From NCBI GenBank assembly GCA_965206655.1, contig CBDBKC010000023.1:1-64000 (forward strand): 64,000 bases of DNA. The letters are read 5' to 3'. This document shows positions 53,060-62,400 of the stretch, one piece after another; positions within the stretch are counted from its first letter, which is position 1; every line of letters begins with the position of its first letter. The translations under genes and the position numbers were made by a program. This stretch comes from JAPPLB01 sp965206655 (lineage in GTDB: Bacteria > Acidobacteriota > Terriglobia > Bryobacterales > UBA6623). The notes under the pieces are model-generated. The model was not told the DNA's origin. It searched no databases and worked only from the letters and a program-made list of their open reading frames with translations.

Positions 53060-53644
53060 TCAGTTCGCCACAACGACGGCGCGGCCGGACTCAACTCGTA
53101 ACACCCGCAACGAATCCGGAAGAGCAACGCGATTCCCTGCATCGGGAGCAGTGTCCGTCACGGTTGCCGAGATGAGCCACTTAAGCAGCGGTGCGGGAAG
53201 CGTCATCCCATCGAACTGAACGCTCTCGACTTCCACGTACGCCGGGCTCGTTTCTGAAGAAGCGCGGCACTGCGCAACCAGCTCTTTCTCTCCCTGGAAC
53301 AGCATCGCCCACAAGCCTCCAAAGGAGCCTCCTGATGCCTCCTGAAGCTTGCCAATGTCGAGGAGGGCCCGGATCGTGCCACGCTCCGACGCCAAGCGAA
53401 CGGTAACGTCCCGAAGCCCTTCGGGCATCTCGGCCGCATACTCGTATTGCAGGAGAGAATTCAGCTCATCTTCGGTGAAGACGATCACTTCGCCGGGCTC
53501 TGTCCGGCGCTGGTCAATGCGCTCGATTTTCTCCCGAGCACCTTGTCCCAACTCCGGTGAGAGTCGTGGTGCCGCGTGTCCAACACACGCAAGAAGAAGT
53601 CCCCCGAGAAAAAGAACTGTTGTCACGGAGCGTCTATACACCAT
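53060..53644 (-). CDS. Secreted hypothetical protein
   Basis: About 194 aa from the ATG at 53644 (MVYRRSVTTVLFLGGLLLAC), which has GAGG 4 bases upstream; another ATG lies at 53671. The signal peptide ends near CVGHAAP. The mature protein (LSPELGQGAREKIERIDQRR, VIVFTEDELNSLLQYEYAAE, RDVTVRLASERGTIRALLDI, LPAPLLKWLISATVTD) has the pattern of a lipid-binding-like beta barrel or cradle with an N-terminal helix. A cysteine in the signal region is not in a clear lipobox. It starts just after rnc on the same strand, so it may be co-transcribed. Confidence 0.65.
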   Translation of the reverse strand: MVYRRSVTTVLFLGGLLLACVGHAAPRLSPELGQGAREKIERIDQRRTEPGEVIVFTEDELNSLLQYEYAAEMPEGLRDVTVRLASERGTIRALLDIGKLQEASGGSFGGLWAMLFQGEKELVAQCRASSETSPAYVEVESVQFDGMTLPAPLLKWLISATVTDTAPDAGNRVALPDSLRVLRVESGRAVVVAN

Positions 53645-53690
53645 CGATCCTCGGAACGTCGTCTGCTTCATTCTACGGACGCCGACCCGA

Positions 53691-54443
53691 TCACGTTTCG
53701 TTACTCTCACAGGGAGGCAGGCCCGCATCATCCGCTCTGTCTTGCTCCCGGAAAAAATCAAGCCCCTGCCGCGCGGCCTCCTGCTCAGCGGATTTCTTGG
53801 TCCAGCCTTCAGCAGTGGCTTTGAAGGAGCTTCCGACCTCCAACTCTACATGGAAGCGCCGGCGGTGATCACGTCCGCTCGTTGAGGCGACACGGTAGGC
53901 GGGCAAGGGCAACTTCCGCGCCTGGAGCCACTCTTGAAGAGCGGACTTGTAGTTAGCCGTCTCGATTTCCTTGCGGGCCGCGTCGACGGCCACAGTGCGC
54001 AGCACGGTCCCGCGGATGAAAGCCTCGGCTGCGGCTATGCCGCCATCCAGATAGATGGCCGCGATGAGTGCTTCAAAGGCGTCTACGAGCACCCCCTTCT
54101 TGTCGCGGCCGCCGGTCCGCTCTTCGCCACGTCCCAGCCGCAAAGACGGGCCGAGATCCACCCGCCGCGCTTCGTGCTCTAGGTGCGAAGCACTGACTAG
54201 GTAGGCCTTAAGCTGTGTTAACCCGCCTTCGGAGTCATCCGGAAACCGCTCCATTAAATCCGCACTTACGACAAAGCCGAGCACGGAGTCACCCAGAAAC
54301 TCCAGGCGCTCGTTGTGCCGGCATTCATTGGGGGCTTCCTGCGCGTAGGAACTGTGGGTGAGGGCCTGCTCGATGTGCGAGCGATCGGCAAAGTGATACC
54401 CGATCCGCTCTTCCAGTCGATTGAACTCAGACGCGGACGTCAT
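53691..54443 (-). CDS. rnc: Ribonuclease III
   Basis: A protein of 250 aa. It cleaves double-stranded RNA in rRNA and mRNA processing. The signature NERLEFLGDSVLGFVVSADL (Glu and Asp metal ligands) is at residues 44-63, and DAFEALIAAIYLDGG carries the second acidic pair. The C-terminal dsRNA-binding domain is ANYKSALQEWLQARKLPLPAYRVASTSG and EGWTKKSAEQEAARQGL. The length and both domains are standard. Confidence 0.95.
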   Translation of the reverse strand: MTSASEFNRLEERIGYHFADRSHIEQALTHSSYAQEAPNECRHNERLEFLGDSVLGFVVSADLMERFPDDSEGGLTQLKAYLVSASHLEHEARRVDLGPSLRLGRGEERTGGRDKKGVLVDAFEALIAAIYLDGGIAAAEAFIRGTVLRTVAVDAARKEIETANYKSALQEWLQARKLPLPAYRVASTSGRDHRRRFHVELEVGSSFKATAEGWTKKSAEQEAARQGLDFFREQDRADDAGLPPCESNET

Positions 54444-54537
54444 GGCGACTCAGCGCCCTCGCCGATTCCAAACACTTGATTTTGAAAGAAAGCGGGAACG
54501 GACTCAGGCCCTATGTAGTCAATACGTAACCAAGCCG

Positions 54538-55443
54538 CTACGGTTGCGCCACGGCCGGGGCGGCGCTTTCGGAGCCCGCCGCCGGCAGGCTGGCTATGGT
54601 GATCTCCGCCTTCAGGATCGCCGCAGCGTCGCGGCCGTTCGGCATCTTGAATCCGCCGCGGGCGATTGACTGGTCGAGCATACCGAGTGCTTCATCCGTC
54701 TTGCCCTGCTCTTTCAGCGCCTTGGCAACCTGGTAGAAAAGTTGCCCGGTCTGCTTACTCACTACTTGCAGAGCCTGCCGGTAGGCACCCTCGGCGGCGA
54801 CCCAATCCGATCGCTTTGTCGCGACGGACCCCAACGCTTTGTGGACCTCCCCCATCAGATCCTTCTTTTGCATCAGCCAATCGTCATCGGTGAGCGCCTC
54901 CGGGTTTGGGTTTTCCGTCCGAGGAATCACATCCAGTGCTCGTTTGGCGTATCCTTCCGCCTGACCCAGCTTCTCTTCCTTGTCGAGATCGTGCTCGCGC
55001 GTCCGCAGAGGGAGGACGTAAGCAAGCCCCAGAAGGGCGCCCCAATGCTCGGGATTCTCTTCCAATACCAATTCGGCGTAGGTGACCATGCCTTCGAAGT
55101 CATTCAACTGTTGATACCCCAACATCGTCAGATAGAGAGCGCCTTCCTTGTATTCGGAGTTCTTAAATTCGACTACGAGCTTCTCGCAGTATTTGACTCC
55201 CGCCGAGGGGACCTGGGGTGCTGTCGTGCAAGCCGTCCAGAGCACGGTCTCTCGGTAGCCGCTCCTCGGGTGGTTGTTCAGAAAGTTCTCGCACATATCA
55301 AGACGCGTATTCATGTCGGGCGCCCCCATACATGCGTTGATGTCGTCCGCCTCTTTCTGAGACTTCGGCCTCGGTGGATCCTGCGCCATGCCGGGCGCTG
55401 CCAATATCACGAACAATAAGAAGCACAAACCTGCACGAATCAT
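54538..55443 (-). CDS. Exported TPR-repeat protein
   Basis: A protein of about 301 aa. The ATG at 55443 is chosen for its AGGAG 7 bases upstream; a signal peptide follows (MIRAGLCFLLFVILAAPGMAQ). Tetratricopeptide-like helical pairs run through the rest, for example EGALYLTMLGYQQLNDFEGM, EHWGALLGLAYVLPLRTREH, WVAAEGAYRQALQVVSKQTG and FYQVAKALKEQGKTDEALGM. Four cysteines in the first half (NACMGAP, DMCENF, TACTTA, KYCEKL) could form disulfides outside the cytoplasm. It is a protein-interaction scaffold of unknown partner, followed upstream by another exported repeat protein, so the two may work together. Confidence 0.75.
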   Translation of the reverse strand: MIRAGLCFLLFVILAAPGMAQDPPRPKSQKEADDINACMGAPDMNTRLDMCENFLNNHPRSGYRETVLWTACTTAPQVPSAGVKYCEKLVVEFKNSEYKEGALYLTMLGYQQLNDFEGMVTYAELVLEENPEHWGALLGLAYVLPLRTREHDLDKEEKLGQAEGYAKRALDVIPRTENPNPEALTDDDWLMQKKDLMGEVHKALGSVATKRSDWVAAEGAYRQALQVVSKQTGQLFYQVAKALKEQGKTDEALGMLDQSIARGGFKMPNGRDAAAILKAEITIASLPAAGSESAAPAVAQP

Positions 55444-55518
55444 TCCCATCTCCTGTTGTAACCGGAGCCGCCTAGCAGGCCCCAATCTGTCCCTATTCTA
55501 GCGGCTTTGCGGACCGCG

Positions 55519-57045
55519 TCAACGGCCGTCCCGCGGCGATTCCTCTTCTTCATTTCCGCCGCCGGCGCCGAAAGGCTCTTTGAGCCCGCCTTCGGCCAAC
55601 TCCCGGACACGAGGCGACGGGTCACCCGCATCGAGCGCCAACTGGTAGTGTTCCAGCGCCTGTTCACGGTTGCCGACGATGTCTTCGATCCGGGCGATGT
55701 AGACGTGCGACATGGCTCGAAGATACGTGTCTTCCGACGAGTCGATGGCCCGCACGAAGTGCTCGCGCGCCAAATCCGGCTCGCCTTCAAAGGCCGCCAC
55801 GCGACCCAGTCCGTATTCGGCCTGACCGTGCTGCCCGCCGGCCTCCGCTAGCGCTTCTTCGAAGCCAGCCCGCGCTTCCTCCAACTGCTCGAGTCGGAAC
55901 AACCCTTCGGCCCGGTTCAAGAGTTTGTCGAGCTTCGAAACTTTCGCCACGATCGGCTGCGAGGACGTCGTCGTGGGCGCCGACTGCACAAACTCGATAT
56001 CCTGCAGCCGCTGAGCTTCACGTTTTAGGTTGATTCCTCGGATCATTTCCTTGTAGAAGCTCGGGAAGGGCTCGGGTTGCGCTTCGTACTCGGAAAGCTT
56101 CTCGAAGAAGTACGGCGTCAGAATGAAACCCTCTTTCAGGTACTGATCTACCCTGGCCTGCTTTTCCCTGTCGGGCACATCCGTCAATCTCACCTCCACC
56201 GCGTTCGCAAGAGACTTCGACACAAGCAATTGAAAGTTGTGTTTGTAGACTTCGTTGAGCGCCGGTGCGAACAACGCTAAGCGAGCCAGAACATCTTTCT
56301 TCCCGACGTCCGCCGCATTCCGTATCGACAGTCGATCGAGCAGGTGCATCAAGAACGATTGACGGATTTCATCCATGCGCAGCTTCTTTGAAACTTGCAG
56401 CACGACTCGAACCACTCCCCCGTAACTGCGCGACATCACCTGGTTGGGTGCTCCCATCAACGAGAAGTAGATCTTGAAACTTTGCATCTCGCGGCTCGTC
56501 GGAGAAAATCGTAAGTAGGAGCCCGTCCTCAGCAGCAATTGAATCAGCGGTTCCTGATAGCGCGCGATCTCATTGTCGTAAGCCCCTTGATAGCGACTCC
56601 ACAAGTTCTCGATGTCGGCTTCGCGATAGAACTCCGTCAAAATAGGACTCAGCACTCTGAGGCGTCGCACCTCCGGCGGAATGTCCGTCGGTAAGCGGGC
56701 CCGAATCTCGAACGTCGGCGGCTCCCCGCAAAGCAGCGCGAACGCAATGTACTGAGAGAGGTTTTCCGCCGGGTCGTCCAGCAAGAACTGCCGGTAGAGA
56801 TTCTTGAGCCGAGAGAGGCTCGATCCTTGGAAGCCCTTGAGGTCTTCGCGAACCACGCGCCGCAGCGGGTGGTCCGACGGCGATCCGAGCGCGTCGTCAT
56901 AGCCGGCCATGTTGATCGCCGTGAGCACCGTGAACATCCGAACATCAGCCACAAGCTGATCGCCATCGGTTTGCGCACGCAGCGCCGCACTGCCGTGCAA
57001 CCAAAGCACAACAGTGAGGATGAGGATCTTGGTGACGCGGGTCAT
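55519..57045 (-). CDS. Exported protein with C-terminal TPR repeats
   Basis: A protein of about 508 aa from ATG 57045 (a TTG lies two codons upstream). The signal peptide ends near ALRAQTD. The N-terminal ~320 residues are helical and unassigned (MFTVLTAINMAGYDDALG, PTDIPPEVRRLRVLSPILTE, YFFEKLSEYEAQPEPFPSFY). The C-terminus has TPR units: KLDKLLNRAEGLFRLEQLEE, GQAEYGLGRVAAFEGEPDLA and YIARIEDIVGNREQALEHYQ. This build is common among acidobacterial secreted proteins. Spacing (about 75 bases) suggests co-transcription with the next TPR gene. No catalytic motif is visible. Confidence 0.72.
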   Translation of the reverse strand: MTRVTKILILTVVLWLHGSAALRAQTDGDQLVADVRMFTVLTAINMAGYDDALGSPSDHPLRRVVREDLKGFQGSSLSRLKNLYRQFLLDDPAENLSQYIAFALLCGEPPTFEIRARLPTDIPPEVRRLRVLSPILTEFYREADIENLWSRYQGAYDNEIARYQEPLIQLLLRTGSYLRFSPTSREMQSFKIYFSLMGAPNQVMSRSYGGVVRVVLQVSKKLRMDEIRQSFLMHLLDRLSIRNAADVGKKDVLARLALFAPALNEVYKHNFQLLVSKSLANAVEVRLTDVPDREKQARVDQYLKEGFILTPYFFEKLSEYEAQPEPFPSFYKEMIRGINLKREAQRLQDIEFVQSAPTTTSSQPIVAKVSKLDKLLNRAEGLFRLEQLEEARAGFEEALAEAGGQHGQAEYGLGRVAAFEGEPDLAREHFVRAIDSSEDTYLRAMSHVYIARIEDIVGNREQALEHYQLALDAGDPSPRVRELAEGGLKEPFGAGGGNEEEESPRDGR

Positions 57046-57157
57046 AGCCAACAGGCCGGCTCAGAATCGAGCTATCGTCAGTCTAAGCGACAATCTCAGC
57101 GCAAGTCCAAGGGGTTAGGTTTCCAACCGAACATCTGCGCAGGCCGCGGCGGAAGCC

Positions 57158-58444
57158 CTACAGCCAGCGTCTGAACGCGGCACGGCCCGCGTAAACCGCT
57201 TTGTCGCCAAGCTCGGCTTCGATCTCCAGCAGGCGGTTGTACTTCGCAATTCGTTCTCCGCGGCACGTCGAACCGGTCTTGATCTGTCCACTGCCCGTGG
57301 CGACCGCGAGATCGGCGATCGTCGTGTCCGATGTCTCACCGGAACGGTGCGAAATGATGTAGGTGTACTTGTTCGTTTTCGCGATCTCGATGCATTCGAG
57401 CGTTTCCGTCAACGTCCCGATCTGGTTGAGCTTGATCAAGATTGAGTTCGCCATCCCTTCCGCGATCCCCTGTTTGAAGATCGACGGATTCGTCACGAAC
57501 AGATCGTCGCCTACAAGCTGCATCTTATCCCCAAGCTTGGGCGTCGCCTTCTGCCACCCGGCGTGGTCTTCTTCCGAGAAAGCGTCCTCGACCGAGATCA
57601 GCGGATAGCTCTTCGCCCAGCTCGCCCACATCCTCCGCATCTGCACCGACGATTTACGGCTGCCATCCGATTGCGAGAACACGTACTCGCCCTTCTCGTA
57701 GAACTCGCTTGACGCTGCGTCGATTGCGATCGAGATCTGCTTGCCGGGCTTATACCCTGCCTTCTCGATCGCCCGGACCAGCAATTGCATCGGCTCTTTG
57801 TTGGACCTGAGGCGCGGCGCGAATCCGCCCTCATCCCCCACGGCCGTCGAATAGCCTTTTTTCGAGAGGATCGCCCTGAGCGAATGAAACGTTTCCGTCG
57901 CGGCCCTCAGGGCCTCGCTGAAGCGCTTGAAGCCGAGCGGAACCAGCATGAACTCTTGAATGTCGACATTATTGTCGGCGTGCTCGCCGCCATTGAGCAC
58001 GTTAACCATCGGCACCGGCAGCGTGTAGCTTTCGGCGTCCGTGAGATGGCGGTACAGCGGAATCTGTTTCTCATTGGCCATCGCACGAGCTACGGCGAGT
58101 GAGACGCCGAGGATTGCGTTGGCGCCAATCCGGCCCTTGTTGGGCGTCCCGTCGAGGGCTTTTAGCTCTTCATCCAGGCGGACCTGATCATCCGCATTGA
58201 AGCCCTTGACGGCCTTGAGAATCTCATTGTTCACGTGGCCTACGGCCCGCTGCACACCCTTGCCGAGATAGCGCTTCTGGGCGCGATCGCGAAGCTCGAC
58301 TGCCTCGTTCATTCCGGTCGACGCGCCCGACGGAACGCGTGCCGATGCGCGAGCACCACTCTCGAGCGTTGCGGTTACTTGTACGGTCGGGTTGCCCCGT
58401 GAATCAAGGACTTCAAGTCCTTCTAAGTGACTGATTTTCGACAT
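57158..58444 (-). CDS. eno: Enolase
   Basis: A protein of 428 aa, standard size. It interconverts 2-phosphoglycerate and phosphoenolpyruvate. Motifs are LDSRGNPTVQVTATLESG, ARVPSGASTGMNEAVELRD, the metal ligands in AIDAASSEFY and LISVEDAFSEED, the base Lys in SILIKLNQIGTLTET, and SHRSGETSDTTIADLAVATG near the end. AAGGAAA precedes the ATG. It is probably monocistronic. Confidence 0.97.
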   Translation of the reverse strand: MSKISHLEGLEVLDSRGNPTVQVTATLESGARASARVPSGASTGMNEAVELRDRAQKRYLGKGVQRAVGHVNNEILKAVKGFNADDQVRLDEELKALDGTPNKGRIGANAILGVSLAVARAMANEKQIPLYRHLTDAESYTLPVPMVNVLNGGEHADNNVDIQEFMLVPLGFKRFSEALRAATETFHSLRAILSKKGYSTAVGDEGGFAPRLRSNKEPMQLLVRAIEKAGYKPGKQISIAIDAASSEFYEKGEYVFSQSDGSRKSSVQMRRMWASWAKSYPLISVEDAFSEEDHAGWQKATPKLGDKMQLVGDDLFVTNPSIFKQGIAEGMANSILIKLNQIGTLTETLECIEIAKTNKYTYIISHRSGETSDTTIADLAVATGSGQIKTGSTCRGERIAKYNRLLEIEAELGDKAVYAGRAAFRRWL

Positions 58445-58595
58445 TTTCCTTCGTTCTCGCCGCGATCTGTAGTGTGAAAATCCAGGTTAGCACGAGACCG
58501 TCTCAGTAGTGACGAACACTCGTGTTTGTCCTGGTTTCCGGGCCCCCCGCCCTGTAACAGGCGTCACAACTCAGCCACCTAGAATATTATGGCGG

Positions 58596-58613
58596 TGTTA
58601 TTATGTCGACATA
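58596..58613 (+). promoter_or_regulatory. vapBC promoter and palindromic operator
   Basis: An extended -10, TG-T-TATTAT (58596-58604), overlaps a perfect 12-bp palindrome TATGTCGACATA (58602-58613). The predicted start point lies in the palindrome and the antitoxin ATG only a few bases on, so the antitoxin or complex bound there would shut off transcription. Confidence 0.6.
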
Positions 58614-58616
58614 GTT

Positions 58617-58853
58617 ATGCATCGAACCACCGTCATGTTGCCCGAAGACTTGAAGGCTCGTGCCGTGCTCCGCGCGCGCGAGCGCGGGATTTCTCTCGGG
58701 GAATTGCTGCGCGAATGCTTGGCGGCAACGCTCCACGCGCCGGCTGGTGATGACAGGGTCGGCGACCCTCTCTTCGCGGACGCAGCGGTGTACGAAGGCG
58801 CCGCACCTTCCGATCTAGCGAAAGATCACGACCGGTATCTTTACGACGAATGA
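58617..58853 (+). CDS. VapB-like antitoxin (ribbon-helix-helix)
   Basis: A protein of 78 aa. The N-terminus MHRTTVMLPEDLKARAVLRARERGISLGELLRECLAATL is a ribbon-helix-helix DNA-binding fold (strand, then two helices). The acidic C-terminal tail (DDRVGDPLFADAAVYEGAAPSDLAKDHDRYLYDE) matches the toxin-blocking tails of VapB proteins. The start at 58617 is favoured because it begins the strand directly. The stop overlaps the toxin start (ATGA), the usual coupling in such modules. Confidence 0.85.
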   Translation: MHRTTVMLPEDLKARAVLRARERGISLGELLRECLAATLHAPAGDDRVGDPLFADAAVYEGAAPSDLAKDHDRYLYDE

Positions 58854-59269
58854 TCTTTGTCGATACAGGCGCGCTGCTCGCACGCTTCGTCAAGCGTGAT
58901 CAGTACCACCGCTCAGCACAACGCGCCTGGAAGAGACTCTCTCGATCGAACTGGGAGTGCTTTACCACTAACTTCGTTCTCGATGAGGCGTTTACTCTTA
59001 TGGGACGCCGTACGAGTTACGATTTCGCGGCGGAGCGGGCGCTCGGCCTGCTCACCTCAAGCAATTTGGTCATCCTGCGCCCCGGCCCCGAAGACGAACT
59101 CCAGGCGGTCGCACTGTTTCGTAAGTTTGCGAACCAGCGGGTCAGCTACACCGATTGCATTTCGTTTGTCTTGATGAAGAGGCAGGGGCTGCGCCGGGCG
59201 TTCACGTTCGACCGTCACTTCGCCGACGCGGGTTTTGAGATCTGGCCGTCGCTCCGTTCCCGTATCTAA
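58850..59269 (+). CDS. VapC-like PIN-domain RNase toxin
   Basis: A protein of 139 aa with a PIN domain. The acidic metal-binding residues fall in MIFVDTGALLARFVKRDQYH (Asp5), TNFVLDEAFTLMGRR (Glu), SYTDCISFVLM (Asp) and AFTFDRHFADAGFEIWP (Asp). Such toxins cut tRNA or rRNA, and the antitoxin encoded immediately upstream would block it. The two genes overlap by 4 bases. Confidence 0.9.
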   Translation: MIFVDTGALLARFVKRDQYHRSAQRAWKRLSRSNWECFTTNFVLDEAFTLMGRRTSYDFAAERALGLLTSSNLVILRPGPEDELQAVALFRKFANQRVSYTDCISFVLMKRQGLRRAFTFDRHFADAGFEIWPSLRSRI

Positions 59270-59405
59270 CGGCGAACTCTCAGCTTCTCCTAAGGCCTGC
59301 GATGCGCCCCGACTGATTCGAGGGTGTCGGGCGATGTTCAAGGTCTACAATGGAGGCGCGTCGGTCAGAAGCCGCTTCAGTCGGGCCGCTTCGGTCGGGA
59401 GGGCT

Positions 59406-62400
59406 ATGAGCTTCGAGTGCTGTCCAGGTATGCGTTTGTTTTCGCGAATCGTTTGCGCCGTGCTGCTGGCCGCGGGCGTAGCGTGGTTCCTGACGATCGG
59501 TTCGGCGGCGGACGACGGGCCGCGGACGTTTGATCTGAGTGATGGATCGAGCGAAACAGCCCGGTTCGCGGTCGAGAGCGCACAAGCGTACGGACTGTTG
59601 GTCTCTGTTCCGGACATCTCTGCTTTCGCGGAGAAAGACGCTCTGAAAATTACCTATCGTGACCCGGCGGGACGCGAGATCACGAAGCAACTGCATGCGG
59701 GCGACGGGGATCTTTACGCAATGGTTCGACCCGAAGAGGCGGGAACCTCGACGGTTGTTCTGGAAGGGACACGTATCGGCGGCGGAAGGTCGATCCAGCT
59801 AGAGGCGGAGCTCAAAGCGATCCCGGGGAGTGCGGTTGCCGGAGCGGATTTAGGGATTGCAACGCACACAGCATGGAGGGATGCTCAGCCGATCGAGTTG
59901 GGTTCGACCATCTACGCAAGCGCGGACGATCGACCTTACATTCCTACGCTTGGTGCGGCTCGCGGGAAGTTCGAGCAGATGTTGGCCGGTATCCATTGGT
60001 ACAAGTTCCAGCACAAGGGACCGGCCGAAAAGCTCGTCCACATCAACGTCGAAATGCTGGATCGCGATGTGCCGGTGGATGTCGCGTTGTTCACCGTAAA
60101 GGACGGCGAGCCTGTGGAGTACACCCGCGGGATTGAGCGGTTCGAGCCCGAGAAGTCGACGATTCTTCATGGGCTATACAAGTTTCAGGCGCGGGCCATT
60201 ACGTCCGGAACCTATTACCTGCGCGTGATGGGGAATCACCCGGCCTACCAACTTCAAACCGAGCTCTACGACGTTCCGCCCTACGATAACGCGCAAAAAG
60301 CGATTCGCGTCGCAATGGACTACATCGTTCGCAAGGGCGATAGCTGGCATGCAAACGTTCCTCGACGAGGCGTGGTGGCGTTGCGGACCACGAACCCTGT
60401 GCAGGAGACGCGGCTCTGCATCGCCTGCCATCCGACGCACTTTTCGACGCGGAGCGAGATGATCGCCGTCGAAAACGGGTATCCCGTGCGAGCGCGGCCG
60501 AGCTTGCAGTTCTTGATCGAGAGGCTGTCGAACAATCCCCGGCCTCTCTACGGAAAGACGGATGCTTCATGGGCCCGGATGATCCACGCGCCGGGGAATG
60601 TGCTGAGCCGGCTGGCGTATATCGTCGACAAGTTCGACAAGCAGATCTCCGGCGAGCGGCGGGAGGAGCTGTACCGCGGGATTCGTGAGTTTATGGAACT
60701 CTACTGGCCCGGAGTTGCTACACCCCAGCCGGAATCGAACGGAAATCTGCCCCGTATCTCCGGTTACGAGGTGGCGCATCATAGCGGCGTTCTGTTCGAG
60801 CACTACTACAAGGCCACGGGTGATTCGAAATACAAGGCGCTACGGGAGCAAACCGAGCGGACTGCTTTGGCCGGCGAGTCGGCGGACATGCTGGATCTTT
60901 GCTGGCAGACGGTTGCGCTGGCCGAACTCGGCGGAGAAAAATATCGCGACAAGATCGGCGAGAACGTCGAACGCATCTTCAGTCACCAAAAGCGCGATGG
61001 AAGCTGGGCGATGCCGTTCGCGATGGAGATTGTCGAATACGACTGGAGCAAGCACACGGTGAGAACGAAGAAGATCCCGCCGCGGCCCGGTGAAGACGGG
61101 CCCCGGACGTCGGAGTTTCAGACGTATCACGCGATCTACGCGTTGGCGAAAGCCGGCGTGACGCTGGATGACCCGCGGCTTCAGAAGGCTGTGCGGTTCT
61201 GTCTCGCTCAGCAGACACCCTCGGGCGCCTGGCAGGGGTCGCCGGAGTATAAGAACTTCGACACGCCGTTTCGGGATACGCAGTACGCCATCATGGCGCT
61301 GTCGGAACTGTTTCCGGGTCCGAACGCGGGTGGCAAAAAAGGTTGGAACGCGGGCTTCCCCGAACCGCCCTCCGAGTTCGACAAGCGGGACGTTATGGCG
61401 ACGCTGAAAGGCCTCGACCACCATTGGGACCGGCCTTCCGACGAGACCGCGGCGGCGATCCGCGAGCTGCTGAATTCGGAGCACGTACTGGTGCGGTTTC
61501 AGGCAGCCGTGGCTTTGGGCCGGTTCGCCGACGTTGCATCGATTGGGACGCTGGCCGAGCTGTTGGGGGATCGCAGCAAGGTTGTTCAACGCGCGGCGGC
61601 TTGGTCGCTGCGGCAGATCGGGTCGCGGCGTCCGGAAGTGCGAGCCCAGTTCGCGGCGGCGGTTCGAAGGGCGATGCGGTCTTCGGACGCACGTGTGCGT
61701 TGGGGGGCGGCGCGCATCTTTAATCAACATTTCAAATACATCTCGGAAGAATGGAAGCTGGGGCGCGAGTTGGTGCGGATGGCCTGGCATGAGCCGGTTC
61801 CGGCGGTACAAATGCAGGCGCTGCAAGGGCTATACCAGTGGTGGTTCTGGGATCGGGACGTCGAGCACAAAAAGGAGATCGAGATCGCCCTGGCAAATGG
61901 ATTGGGGCGCGAGAACCATCCCTGGGTGCGGCGGAACTTCATCGAGGCGTACTACAACACCCTTGACGACAACCTGCGCTATCTCTACAAGTCGTGGATG
62001 GTGCGGGTGAAGAACGATGAAGACCGCGAAGCCATCGGGACAGCTCACAAACAGAACGTCCGGGAGCAGGCGACGCGGTTCCGAGATGCCATGATCCGGG
62101 GGAATGAGCGGACACGGGACGGCTTGCTCCGTGTTTTCTTCACGCACGTCTTGCGTGAAGGGCTCGGCGATGTGGATTCACTCGCGGGTGCGGCACTACC
62201 CGAAACGGTAGCGGGGCCCTGGGTGAACGGCTACAAATGGTTTGCGATTCACGACCCGCTGACCAGCGGAACCGGTAGGCGGGCGAAGACGGGAAACGAT
62301 AGCGATCCGCCGACGTTCTACGAGGATTCGTCACCCTTGATGAACGAGGCGCTGCTGACGACGCTTTCCGCCGAGACGCCTGAACTCGCCGAGGCCACGT

